From: Zanthoxylum bungeanum | Taxonomy: Eukaryota; Streptophyta; Magnoliopsida; Sapindales; Rutaceae | Length of the DNA: 64,000 bases | Assembly (NCBI GenBank): GCA_019454045.1 | Contig: SKCR01035555.1 | Location: 1 to 64,000 of the forward strand | Direction: 5' to 3' | In this document: in pieces, positions 22,735-34,420 of the stretch | How the letters are laid out: each line of letters starts with the position of its first letter | Numbering within the stretch: the stretch's first letter is position 1 | Notes under the pieces: model-generated | Told to the model about the DNA's origin: nothing | The model's input: only the letters and a program-made list of their open reading frames with translations | Databases searched by the model: none | Made by a program: the position numbers and the translations under genes

Positions 22735-24341
22735 TCAACGCTTCTGCAAATGGAATGTGATATGCAGCTTTTTGAAGATCTCCAGGAACCGAGAAAACTT
22801 CTTTCCATTTGTTCTTCTGAAGACGTTGAGGAAAAGGTGGAGGTGGAATGATCTGTTCTTTTTCCTTTGCTTCTTTTCCTCCATCTGTTGCTTTGTTTCT
22901 TTTGGAACTTCCTCAGCAGCTGTTTTGGCTCCAACATCTTTGTTGATTTTAGTACCGCTTTTTAACATGATGGCATGACATTGCTCCTTCCCCATGTTCC
23001 TTGGATTTGGCTCTGTGTTGCTAGGAAGGGTACCTGGCGGTCTGTAACTCTGAGCATTTGCCAGTTGTCCCATTTGATTCTCCAGTGCTTTAATAGAAGC
23101 AGATTGACTTTGAATTAATGCTGTTTGGGATTGAAACATAGCATCATATCTTGCGCTTGAGAGTCGTGTTTTGCTTCTAACTTTTTCAAGTGGGTCAACA
23201 CTTCTGTTATTCCTGGTTCATTTGCCTGCTCCTGGCCTTGTTCTGTTGCTGGAATTCAGGTGGAGAATAGTTGTGTGTTGGCCTGAATTGTTGCTCCATG
23301 AAATTAGGATGATTCATCCACCCTGGGTTGTAGGTGTTGGAATATGGATTGTCCCCTTATCTGTTGAAATTGATGACATAATTCACCGTTTCTTCAAGTT
23401 GGTTGACTCTGGTGCTCCTCCATATGGTGAACTTTTGGATCCAGTGTAAGAGTCTCCATGAATTTGCATATTGATCCAGCTTGGTGTTGACTGCTGTGTT
23501 GGCTCCACTTTCATAAATTCCTGCAATTCTTTGGATCATGCTCCTTTCAGTTGGCCATAAGGAATTGTTGTTGGCCATTTCTTCGATTAGTTCCCAGGCT
23601 TGATCTTCTCCTTTTGCCATAAAGCTCCTCCAGCAGCAGCATAATTGTGGTTCTCATTATTCCAGAAAGTCCATTATAGAATGTTTGGACTTGAAGCCAT
23701 TTGGAATCTCATGGTGTGGACATTTCCGGAGTAAATCTTTGTACCTTTCCAAGCTTCGTAGAGAGTTTCTGAGTCTTGTTGCACAAAGGATGTGATGTCA
23801 TTCCTCATCTTTCCGGTTCTGGCTGGTAGAAAGTACTTTGCAAGAAATTTGGTGGCTAAAGTGTTCCATGTTGTGATGGAACCTGCTGGTAGTGAATGTA
23901 GCCAAGCTTTAGCTCTGTCCTTCAAGGAGTATGGAAAACACGCAGTCTCATTGCTTCTTCAGCTTCTCGGTTGTAATTGAAAGTGCCGCAAACTTCCAGG
24001 AAGTTGCTGATGCGGGAATTAGGATCTTCAGTTGCATTCCCCCCGAACTGAACTGAGTGCTGAATCATCTGAATGCATGTTTTGATGTCACACGCATTTG
24101 CTGGTAAGGGAGGAAGTACAATACAGGAAATGAGTCTGTCAACCACAGGAATGGTTTTGTCTCGAATGGGAATTGGTGGTGCAACATTCAAAGGTTCAGG
24201 TTCCATGTTGATTAAAGCTTCTTGGCCTTCTCGCCTTTCCCTTCTCAACTGTCTGATGGATCTTTCAATTTCTGGGTCAAGCGGTCGGAGTTCAAAGCTT
24301 CTGGTTCGTCTCATGTAGTTTCTGAGAACCTGAAAACACAA
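22735..24341 (-). pseudogene. Athila-type gag (frameshifted)
   Basis: Gag appears to begin near 24341 with MCFQVLRNYMRRTRSFELRP. Following segments are 23925-23674 (RAKAWLHSLPAGSITTWNTL, the capsid core), 23620-23357 (EDQAWELIEEMANNNSLWPT) and 23139-22735 (ALENQMGQLANAQSYRPPG and LPSNTEPNPR), all standard for Athila Gag, which packages the RNA. The frame changes at least three times. The leader between the PBS and 24341 is under 100 bp. Confidence 0.87.
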
Positions 24342-24421
24342 AAAACAAAAACAATAAGTAAAAAGAAATTAGATACAAGTAACGTATCTAACCCCAAAAC
24401 TAATAGTGAAAGATAAATAAG

Positions 24422-24439
24422 TCCCCGGCAACGGCGCCA
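24422..24439 (-). other. primer binding site (tRNA-Asp type)
   Basis: The minus strand reads TGGCGCCGTTGCCGGGGA a few bases inside the LTR. This is the tRNA-Asp PBS used by Athila and several other gypsy lineages. It shows that the LTR at 24446-26510 acts as a 5' LTR for the coding unit to its left. Confidence 0.88.
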
Positions 24440-24445
24440 AAAACT

Positions 24446-26510
24446 TGACCGGCGTAAACACACACGTATAACGCAAGCGCACGTATCGTTCAAGTAGTAT
24501 AAAAATATCGATCCACGAGGACTTAATATCTAATCTATTAATTTATGAGGTCAAATGATTACTAGTATCTAACAGGTTGTTTGATTGATTTGAAATGGTG
24601 ACGATTCTAAATTTAAAAACAAGTAAATAAACATTGTTTGAAAGTATATTTTAAGAAAATTTAATATTAAAAACTATCTAGGGTTGTGATTTCTTCCAAT
24701 ATCATTTAAAAATGAAGTGGTTATCTTAAAGTTGGGTAATATATGATTTATTAACCTGGAACACTAAATTATGTGTAAGCCTCTGTCGATGGTCAGATAC
24801 AAATACCCAGTTTAACCCAATTGAACCATATGTCTATGTCAACCAAATTATCTGGATTCATTAAGTTTAAGTTCCAATTATGGCTACCCCGCCCGACAGG
24901 TATATTCCTATCATGTAAGGAAATCTATAAAGGGTTATCTATCCTCAAGGAAGATCGTGGGCTATTAAGTCTAAGGTCTTAAACCTAAAATCCCTATGTC
25001 TCATTTTAGATTTTACCAGTTCATTTTATAATGGCAATTAATAAAAAGCATTAGGATTAAGACTCAATAAATAAACTTTTTATTACCCAAACTATAATTT
25101 AACCCCTTATAAACCGGTGATACTGGATTTCATCACAACCCCAGATAAATGGCTTAGTTACGACACATATTTACAGGTAGTAAAAACTTAAATAAAATAA
25201 AAGACATAAAGTAAAATACTAAAAATTAAATACTGAAAAGTAAATGCTGAAAAGTAAATGCTGAAAGTAAATGCTGAAATTAAATACTGAAAATAAATGC
25301 TGAAAAGTAATGCTGAAAGTAAATTGCTGAAAGTAAATAAAGTAAAAGTACAATAAAAGAAAATGCTGAGGTAAAGGATCCGCTTTTATTACTTCTATTT
25401 TAGATATCTCCCTTAATATAATATATTAACTTGCATGATAATTACCAACCAGCCATATAGACGATATCCAGATTAAGTCAAATTAATAATTAATTACCAA
25501 CCGACCAATCAGGCGGTATCCAGTTTAGTCAGGTTAAAACCAATTTAAATAATTACCAACCGACCAATATGACGGTATCCTCGTTAGGCAGGTTTTAACT
25601 AGTTATATATTATAATTAAGGGAGATTAATCTAAATATTAGTCATAAAAGTTTTACCTTTTACCCCAGCAAAGGGGAGTTACCTCCTCATTACTGAAAAG
25701 TAAAAATTGAAAATTAAAGAAAGAAAAGTACTATGCGTAAAAGTAAATTGCGGAAAGTAAAAACTGAAAAGTAAAGAAAAGAAAGTGCGAAAGCGGAAAT
25801 TAATTACTGAAAGCTATAAAATAAACAAACAAGATACAATCTTCTAGTATTCTTAAGGAATTCCTTAGAAGAAAGTATGAATTTTACAAATGAAATGCTT
25901 GGTATTTATAGGCAAAATTTTGCCTCCATCAAATTCTCCACCAAATCCATTATTAATTTCTCCACTAATTACTCCACCAAATCAATAATTGCTCCATAAT
26001 TGCTTATCTTGTTGGTGGTGATTTGATAATTTTTATTAATTATTATTAATTATATTTTGCTTTGAAAATGATTGATAATGACTTTAATAATTACACATCA
26101 CACACTTCTGGATGGTCATCAATTTCGGTCATGAATCTTCAGAATTCGAAAATACTTTCTCTTTCAAAGCTGTAGATCCTTGAGTCTTCTTTAATCTGGA
26201 ACTTGAATTAGCTCAATCCGATATCGGAGTAAAACGTTATGCCCAAACTACGACAGATGCGTAAAACTGTAATTCCAAAACTGCACTTCGTCAAAAAACG
26301 CCCTTTCAAGTTTCCAATCTCAAAATAAAATATCAAGTCCAATAATTGCCCTTATTTGACCCATATTTCATCCTAAATGATTTCATTGAGACCCGATATT
26401 ATTTATCTGCAAAATAAAATAAAATACATCAAAACGTTCATCAAACCTGAGAAACTAAACAAAATATTAAGTTAAAGGGGCAGTAAATATTGATAATTTT
26501 CCGCTCATCA
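24446..26510 (-). repeat. middle (shared) LTR of the Athila-type element
   Basis: A complete LTR of about 2065 bp from TGACCGGCG to CGCTCATCA. It is bordered on the left by a PBS and on the right by a PPT, so it is both the 5' LTR of the left unit and the 3' LTR of the right, truncated unit. It differs from 16611-18723 by scattered small indels. Confidence 0.88.
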
Positions 26511-27340
26511 CACCCCCAACCTAACCATTTTGCTAGTCTCGAGCAAAACAACAAAATAAAATACAAGAAATAATTAAAATTAACTAGCCACTTTCGTAGG
26601 GATCACGTTGCATTTAGCGTATGCAACAAGCCTTTAAACCCCTAGGTGGCCTAGTGGACGAGTTGTAGTCTCGTGAGGGCTTACATCAATGATACCCACA
26701 AACATTTTTACAAAAGTAAAAAGTAGTTAAAACTAATGCACACAAAAGCAAAAAGACAAGCGAAAAGAGAATAAAGATGTTAGTGACTAATCAGGTGAAA
26801 CTTCTACTCCAAGTTACTAATTGTTTTCTTGCCTTCTAAATATCCGAATAAGTAAATTCTCCGATTATTTTTACCATTCTTCATATACACAGCCAACAAA
26901 ATATTAAACAATCATTTTTTCCCACAAGAGTCATAAGTGCAGTTGATAAGAGAGTAATATTTTGTCCTAAAGTTCTATCAGATTTCACAACTTTTTGTAG
27001 CAATGGAATAATTTTTCTCATTTTTTGAATTTTTTCTTTTTTTTCTCTATTTGTTATTTATATACAATACTTCCATCTAGTAAACGAGTGTTGGGTTGGT
27101 GACTCCAAAACCAGTTGGCTTTAGGGCATCAGGTGTTAAGACACCCCTACGGACTTAATTACTCAGACTTCAGATATATATATTTTGCAGCATCTTTGAT
27201 CCAGTAGCAAGCTTTGGCCAGTGACTCCCAAACCGTTGGTTTTAGGGCACTAGATGTAAAACACCCTTACAGACTTAATAACCGGATCTTAGATTACTTT
27301 ATTTTTAAAATCAGAATTTTTTTTTTTTTTACTCCATTGC
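26511..27340 (-). repeat. partial second internal region of the Athila-type element (3' UTR and PPT only)
   Basis: This stretch aligns with 18724-19575: the PPT, the noncoding region starting CTCGAGCAAAAC, the two-unit repeat (about 27085-27300) and the following T run. No coding sequence is present. It ends abruptly at about 27341, where LTR sequence begins. Confidence 0.85.
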
Positions 27341-27655
27341 TTTTATCTGGAACTTGAATCAGCTCATTCCGATATCGGAGTAAAAAGTTATGCCTAAAAT
27401 ACGACAGATGCGCAAAACTGTAATTTCCAAAACTGCACTTCGTCAAAACGCCCTTTCAAGTTTCCAATCTCCAAAATTAAAATATCAAGTCCAATAATTG
27501 CCCTATTTGACCATATTTCATCCTAAAGATTTCATTGAGACCCGATATTATTTTACTGTAAAATAAAATAAAATACATCAAAACGTTCATCAAATGAGAA
27601 ACTAAACAAAATATTAAATTAAATGGCGTAAATATTGAATATTTTCCGCTCATCA
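27341..27655 (-). repeat. truncated LTR at the 5' end of the Athila-type element
   Basis: About 315 bp match the part of the LTR next to the CGCTCATCA terminus (compare 26190-26510). The outer end is intact and abuts the ATGCT duplication, so the truncation is on the inside. The junction lies at a short ctttta-like match between internal and LTR sequence, consistent with deletion by illegitimate recombination. Confidence 0.85.
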
Positions 27656-28503
27656 ATGCTCAATGAGTACACTCATATTGGGACTCTCAAAGTTCAGACA
27701 TGTTTTTCATATAAGCCTAACTAATATGTACGCAATTCGGCCACCCTGAATTCGCGAATTACACGAACGACCTTTATGAACTATACAAGTTGAGGTCATA
27801 ACATCTATTTAATAATCCCTCCATCGTAGGCTATCTGAGTTGTTCTTAGGAAACATAGAATACACTGTTAAGTTTTCGAGGCACACATCTCATGTCGATA
27901 TTTCCACGATTCTTCATAATTGATGTGATCCCCTTAGGTGATCGACTTTAGCCAAAACTTAAAAGAATCGTGACTTTACTCACATGGATACCTAAACCCC
28001 TTATGGTACACATACGGGATAACAGTTCCTATCTTGCTTTGCACTTGATTACTGAGTGCATTGGTCCACACCCAACGAGTTTCTAGAGGCCAGATCATGA
28101 AAGGTTTGTGATATACACGGCATCAAAGTGTGGAAGATCTCACAAAAAATCAATGCTATAATATATTCAATGTATTACATATGCTACTCGACTCGAGGAG
28201 ATTCCTATTGACGGTGGTGTGTACTTCCAACTATTAGGAATCACCTGTGAGTCATTCAGTATTCGGTCCAACCAATACCCACACGTCTATATGACTTTCC
28301 AAAACTCATGGTGCATTGGGTTAAACCATTGGAACTCCAATTCCAATATAAGACATGTGCTAGTCTTCTAGGTTATAGGAATTCGAACGTATTCCAAAAC
28401 CAACGACTAGAAATATATATACTTTAAGAATAATTTATAATAGTAATACTTTTCCCAATGTCGGACCACCTAGTGTCTAGTATTACTACAAGACTATTCG
28501 AAG

Positions 28504-30869
28504 TGTTCCTAGAACATGCCAAGATCGTCGAAGAGTGATTTGTGTGTGAATAAAATCAAAAGAGTTGTGGAAAATACTCACATTGATCGGATGAGTTCAA
28601 AACCTTTTATGCATTTACGTGGAAGCTCCAAGCTTTCTTGAGTGTTTCCAACACTTGGGTGAGTTTCCCTATCACCTGTATTCACTCCTTGATGTGCTAG
28701 CAAGAACAAAAATTGAAAGAAAAATTTTCCCACCATGGAAGCATACATTCGGCCAAGAGGTAGAGAAAAGAGAGAGAAAAGTTTTTGTGTTATGTTTTTC
28801 CAAAAAATAAATTACCAATTATGCCATGCAAAAAGTGGTATATCTTTTCCAAAAGAAAAAATAAAGTCAAAGTGTGTTGGAGGGAAAATGGCAATTAATG
28901 CCTCCAACCACTTCCATCACTCAAGTTAACACTTGATAGACATGTGATGTAAGTTGGTGGGACCCACTTTAATTCAAAATTCAAGTGGCTTTGCTCAACA
29001 CACTTCGGGCTCGGGTTCGTTTAATCTGATTAAATGAATTTTTCGTTGCGACGTAATTAAATCCAATTTAATTAAATAATAATGCCTAGCAAAATTATTA
29101 CAGAAGTCGCTTACGAATTAATTCCAAATTAATTCATTCGCACGAATTAAAATCCAATTTTAATTCCGCATTGAAATATAATTTCAATTAATATATCTAA
29201 TATCTTATTTTAGCCCAATTAAATAAATTAAATAGTAATATCTAATTTCACTATTAAATTTACTTTACCAATTAATTCTAAATTAATCGCGTTCTATCTT
29301 CTCGACAAATTTAATTCCAAATAAATTCTCGTCGCAATTAATCCCAGATTAATTCTTTCTGTTTTAATTAATCCCAGATTAATTCAGGGCTCGGGTTCGT
29401 TTAATCTGATTAAATGAATTTTTCGTTGCGACGTAATTAAATCCAATTTAATTAAATAATAATGCCTAGCAAAATTATTACAGAAGTCGCTTACGAATTA
29501 ATTCCAAATTAATTCATTCGCACGAATTAAAATCCAATTTTAATTCCGCATTGAAATATAATTTCAATTAATATATCTAATATCTTATTTTAGCCCAATT
29601 AAATAAATTAAATAGTAATATCTAATTTCACTATTAAATTTACTTTACCAATTAATTCTAAATTAATCGCGTTCTCTCTTCTCGACAAATTTAATTCCAA
29701 ATAAATTCTCGTCGCAATTAATCCCAGATTAATTCTTTCTGTTTTAATTAATCCCAGATTAATTCATTGCCGTAATTAATCCCAGATTAATTTTTCTCTT
29801 TCATAATTAATCCCAGATTAATTTTCTGTTCGAGTCAAATCTCAACGGTGAATCTTTGGGAAACGACCCAAGAGATCCCTAAATATGTTGGCAGTAAATA
29901 CGGTCATCGGACTATCCGAATACTTACATACCCGGTACCAAGTTCTTACTGATTTACAAGACATTGTTGGCTTCTAGCAAAGCACCGTGCCTACCCAATT
30001 CTCTAGAAATATTCTTTAAAGGAATATGTAATATTTGTCAGGCGTAGTATACATAGTATTGCATATTACGATCCAGTATCAGATGTCATATGTTAGGCCT
30101 GGGGCTGGAATTGTGTCTGCCCCGTACGAAGCATATATCGGATCTCTGGTAACTAGTCTCTATAATCGGATAATCATGACCTAGTCATATTATCCCGATG
30201 ACTGCAGTACATAAGAGTACCAGTTTCATATCCTACATGATCATCATCTCCATATGACTGAAGTGATACTTCCATCTTGACATCACACCCAATACACTAC
30301 GATTCTCAGTATACCCAGAAGAGGCGTACACAGAACCTGTTAAAGCCCCGGATGACCAAAACCAAAGTATACTGATCATCGCAAGTATTAACGATGCAAG
30401 TCTCAGGTTAAGACCAAATATACCTACCCTGATTCGGACTCCCATAGACACATAGTCATATTACCAATGGGATTCCGAGGGGTCTATCCAGAGCGAAGCT
30501 GTTTCCATACCATCGGTAAACAGAACCTCATATTACACTTGCATGAGTATCCAATACCCAAATATATGAGAACTATGCGGTTACGCTTCCATAACACGCA
30601 CAAGTGTAATACTAGCCTTTTCCGCATTATCGATGTCCAGTCTCGATAATACTATGACTAGGGATATTTAATGATTAAACCTTAGTGGATTAATATTGTC
30701 TCATATCTTATTAATCCGGTACTAATCATATGGACTTTTATCATTTATATATCCAGGTAATCCAATTACAAAATGATAAAAGAGCAATTTCCTTTGTCAC
30801 ATAGTTAATTTGTACAACAACGCCATGTTCTGTACAAATAGTGATGCTATGGGTCTTAATTGTCCAACA
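28504..30869 (-). repeat. 3' LTR of family 1 copia with an internal tandem duplication
   Basis: On the minus strand it starts TGTTGGACAATTAAGACCC at 30869 and ends CTAGGAACA at 28504, about 2366 bp. It aligns with the solo LTR at 7298-9271 in opposite orientation and is longer mainly because of the 380-bp duplication at 29007-29766. Its small open frames are LTR sequence. Confidence 0.88.
29007..29766. repeat. 380-bp direct tandem duplication
   Basis: 29007-29386 is repeated immediately as 29387-29766. I noticed only about one difference (an A/C change in the GTTCTATCTTCTCG stretch). Both copies begin GGGCTCGGGTTCGTTTAATC. The other family 1 LTRs have only one copy, so the duplication is recent and specific to this LTR. 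Confidence 0.92.
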
Positions 30870-30880
30870 ATCTCCCACTT
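30870..30880 (-). other. polypurine tract of family 1 copia
   Basis: Minus-strand AAGTGGGAGAT immediately precedes the LTR start TGTTGG. The same arrangement is at 51650-51660. Confidence 0.85.
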
Positions 30881-30885
30881 GGCCT

Positions 30886-32300
30886 ATAGCCAATCACTCA
30901 AGTGTCTAACACCTGACTATGTACGGGTTGCTCAAATTTATGCTGAGAAACAGCTTTCGTCAGCGGATTTATAATATTATCATCTGATGCGTTTTATTCG
31001 ATCATCACATCACCACGATGTATGATCCGACGAATCAGATGAAATAGTCGAAGTATATACTTGGATCATTGATGAGACCGTGGTTCCTTAGCCTGTGTTG
31101 TAGCCTAGCTCAGTCGCTAACAGAACTTCTCCTAATCCAATTAGGATTATATAGATCCACAATGCTTATATTGCTGCCTCAGCTGCAGCAATGTATCGCT
31201 TTTGTTATTTATTCGGCAACAATATCTTGCTTGGAAGATTTCCATATGATTATTGTGACTTAAAGTATGTACTCTTATTGTGACTTAAAGTCGTCTTTTT
31301 CGGTTTGGAAACTTGCAGCGGTAAACCCAGTTACCTCAAGTTCTCATTCTCCATAAATTAAGAAAACATCCTTAGTTCGTCTAAAATACTCAAGGATGTT
31401 CTTTACATCAATCCAATGACCATCACCTGGATCGACCTGATTGTGACTCCAAATGCTCAAAGCATATGAGACACCAGGTCGCGTACATGTATTTCAATGT
31501 ACGAGTTCTCGGATAGTGCCAACAACTTTTAGATCTATCACAGTAGATCTTTATTCCTAGAATAAAGGTTGCCTCTCCCAAGTATTCATGGAGAATTTTA
31601 ATGAAATCCAAGCTTTCACCGATAATATTATGGGAATGTTATTACTAAGAAACAATACATCATCATCTTATGGGACATTCATTGTCAGTGCGCTCCCACT
31701 AACCTTCTTATATACACAAGAATCATCTTCGTTTTGAATTAAATCATATACCATTATGATTACATAAAAAATGATGGTTCCAAGAACGCAATGCTTGCTT
31801 CAATCCATAAATGGATCGATCTATCTTGCAAACCTTGTTTGCATGTTTGGGCACAACAAAACCGTTAGGGTGTTGTTAACATCCTCCAAAAGGTTTTCGT
31901 TAAGGAAAGCGGTTTTGACGTCTATATGTCATATTTCATAAATGAAATATGTAGGATTAGCAAGCATTACCCAAATGGATTTAATCATGGCAATAGGTGA
32001 AAAAATTTTGTCGTTGACGATATCCTTTCTGTAAAAGCCTAGCTGTGTACATTTGTATGTTGCCATCCATGTTTGTCTTCACCATGAAGACCCATCTGTT
32101 ACCAATAGGCACAATGCCTTCTGGTATGTCAACCAGTGTCCAAACATGGTTGGTTTCCATGGAATCCATTTCGGACTTTATGGCACTTTGCCATATAGCG
32201 GAGTCGATACCTCGTATCACTTCCTCATAGGTAGTCGGTTCAGTATCCTCAATAAGACTAATGTCTACATGAGGTGAGACCAGAAACCCATACCTCTTAG
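30886..32300 (-). pseudogene. family 1 copia RT and RNase H (heavily decayed)
   Basis: The region aligns with 51660-52968 and 62594-62800. Recognisable fragments are the RT N-terminus at 32220-31981 (SAIWQSAIKSEMDSMETNHV, GNRWVFMVKTNMDG), an RT segment at 31611-31423 (EYLGEATFILGIKIYCDRSK) and the RNase H region at 31262-30900. The YVDD region near 31650-31670 is degraded. Stops and frame changes are frequent. Confidence 0.82.
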
Positions 32301-33760
32301 GTTGTTTTCTGACTCTCTCCGACTTACACGGTTCTTGTGTATTCGAAGATTATTGGTACAGTTTCATCCCTGATGAACTGTTGGTGTTTCGTGAAGACTT
32401 GGTGCCTGGAACACTATTACTCCGATTTTCATCGAGTTTTACTTTCCTCCCATTTATCACTGCATATAGGAATTCCTCTTAGGAAAACCGCATGGAGAGC
32501 AACAATTACATTGTTCTCTTGTGAGTTGTATAAGTACTATACTTTGGTTTCCCTAGGACAACCTACAAATAGGCACTTATCCGATTTGGGTTCTAGTTTG
32601 GTACCATCCAAACATTTAGCGTATGCCCAGCATTCCCAAATCTTCAGGAATGAGAAACCTGGTTTCTTTTATGTTCATATCTAATATGAAGTCTGTCTAA
32701 CAGATTTTCATGGAACCTTATTCAAAATAAGTATTGCATTGTTTAATGCGTATCCTCAGAAGGAAATTGGTAGCTCAAAGAGACTCATCATTAACCTTAC
32801 CATGTCCAACAAAGTTCAATTTCTCTGTTCGGACGCACCGTCAAATTGAGGTGTCCCGGGAGGAGTCCACTGTGAAAGAATACCATACTCTTTCAAGTAA
32901 TCTTGAAACTTATATGTTCAAGTATTTTACACTATGGTCCGACCGTAATGTTTTTAATACTTTTACCGGTCTGCTTTCTTACTAAGTCTCGAAACTCTAA
33001 AAGTTTCTGACTTGTGTTTCATAAGATACAAATAACCGTAACGCGATGCCACATCCGTAAAGATTACGAAGTATTCATATTCATCTCTAGCCTAGCTAGA
33101 CATGAGCCTACTTACATCACTATGAACGAGGGCTAACATATCGGTGGCACTTGCACTTTTACCTAGTAAAAGGTGTTCTAGGCACTTTGCCTAATAAACT
33201 AGATTCATAGACATCATTTGAATTAGAATCAAATATGTCCTAGTATCAACTCTTTGAAAGTGTGGATATACGAATCTTGTTAATGTGTCCCAGACAACAA
33301 TGCCACTTTTAAGTCTCAACAGATTCATAAAGTTTGAGCTTTTGTTTGTCATATTATATGTTTGAGATTCATTTATATTCTAAACATAAATACTGTTATT
33401 CACATCTAATGTGCTGATCTCAATATCATCTTTATAAACAAAACACTTAGTGTTCTAGAATATAAAGGTATACCCGCAACGGGTTAAACTAGATACAGAG
33501 ATAATGTTTCTAGTCAAACTAGATACATTATAACAGTTTTCTAATTTAAGTACATGCCCAAGGGGCAGTTCCAAAACTTAGGTTTCTACGGTTAAAACAG
33601 TGACTCTCGTCCATTTTTCGCTTGCAGGTCAATCTCATCTAAAGTCAGTCTCCTGCTAATCAGCAGATTCTTCACATCAGTATATATTTATGTACCATAT
33701 CTAGTATCAAAAATCCAATTTTGAAACCAGTAGTTAACATGTTCATGACAGACATACTTG
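32301..33760 (-). pseudogene. family 1 copia integrase and protease (heavily decayed)
   Basis: The minus strand aligns with the better-preserved integrase at 63217-64000: the region containing the catalytic Glu is near 32810-32860 and the gag-pre-integrase near 33170-33330. Protease remains are at about 33690-33725, where the active-site DTG is changed to DTR. No frame longer than about 80 codons survives on this strand. Confidence 0.75.
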
Positions 33761-34420
33761 AAGCCAGAGCCTTGCCCCGCCTTTACTTCCTTCATGTCTA
33801 CCTTTTCCATACGACAGTCACGCTTCAGTGACCCTGTTTGCCACAATTTAGGCAGACATCTAGGGATATGTCATTTGTCTTCCCAGAAGACTGTGACGAT
33901 TTTGCCTTTGCCCCTTTTCTTCATACCCCCAGAAGTCTTCGGCCAAGCCTTGGCCTTCTATGATGTCGAAGTAAGATGCGTCCTGCGCTTCTTGCCCTTT
34001 TGTAAGCTATGGCTCTGTCTCTTTGAGCATAGCCATTAACTCTCCAAGAGTTTTCTATTGTAATTAGTACTTCTAAGATCTAAGAATGGATCTATGAAGA
34101 TCCTTCAATTTCAATATATACTATAAGGATCTAATCCTTAGTTCTGACAAAGAAATTAAGGAATCATTGCGGCAAGCATAACGGATTGAGCACTAAAGTT
34201 ATCATCACCATGAGTCTTCCAAAGCTCATGCTCCACTATTTTCTCAACTCCGGGCTCAGGCCCGAGATGTCACTCTATCAAATAAAGTAACTTCTTGGCT
34301 CCCGGGACTATCCTGAGGTTCTATTCCCAATTTGAAAATTTAAGCCGCTTAAAGACATTTTCACCCAGGATTATGTTTTAAACGCTAATCTTTCAGTTAT
34401 CTTGATTCCAATAGTCCAAC
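33761..34420 (-). pseudogene. family 1 copia gag (decayed)
   Basis: The minus strand aligns with gag at 1-407: the counterparts of ELWKTH and RPLGPKP lie at about 34200-34290. A zinc knuckle beginning CLNCGKQGH is at about 33825-33855, but a stop replaces the residue after the histidine. 34421-34905 is the leader, with one CTTGACTTTGGCCAACAA copy at about 34799. Confidence 0.75.

Larger units (their letters stand above)
16611..27655 (-). mobile_element. Athila-type Ty3/gypsy element, defective, tandem structure, carrying host-gene sequence
   Basis: The element is flanked by ATGCT at 16606-16610 and 27656-27660. From its 5' side on the minus strand it reads: partial LTR (27655-27341), partial 3' internal region with PPT (27340-26511), complete LTR (26510-24446), tRNA-Asp PBS, gag, protease, last part of integrase, exon-like host sequence, LOG-like pseudogene, 3' untranslated region, PPT and complete LTR (18723-16611). 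RT, RNase H and the integrase core are missing. The gag and protease style plus the PBS place it in the Athila lineage. It is non-autonomous and looks like a tandem dimer that has lost much of its first unit. Confidence 0.88.
4016..28503 (-). mobile_element. Ty1/copia element, family 3, full layout with nested insertions
   Basis: Read on the minus strand: 5' LTR (13072-28503, split twice by Athila-type insertions and cut at its right end), PBS, leader, gag, protease, integrase, RT (split by a family 1 solo LTR), RNase H, PPT and 3' LTR (4016-6446). The order protease, integrase, RT, RNase H is diagnostic of copia. The coding region has many stops and frame changes, so it is dead. The two LTRs are similar but clearly diverged, which fits an older insertion. 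The left boundary is uncertain by a few bases and no target duplication could be established because the right terminus is missing. Confidence 0.85.
13072..28503 (-). repeat. 5' LTR of family 3 copia, in three pieces
   Basis: The LTR is present as 13072-13976, 16036-16610 and 27656-28503, separated by an Athila-type solo LTR and an Athila-type element. Removing both insertions leaves about 2.3 kb that aligns in order with the 3' LTR (4016-6446). The final stretch of roughly 150 bp up to the expected TGTTGGAG terminus is missing because a family 1 element starts at 28504. Confidence 0.85.
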
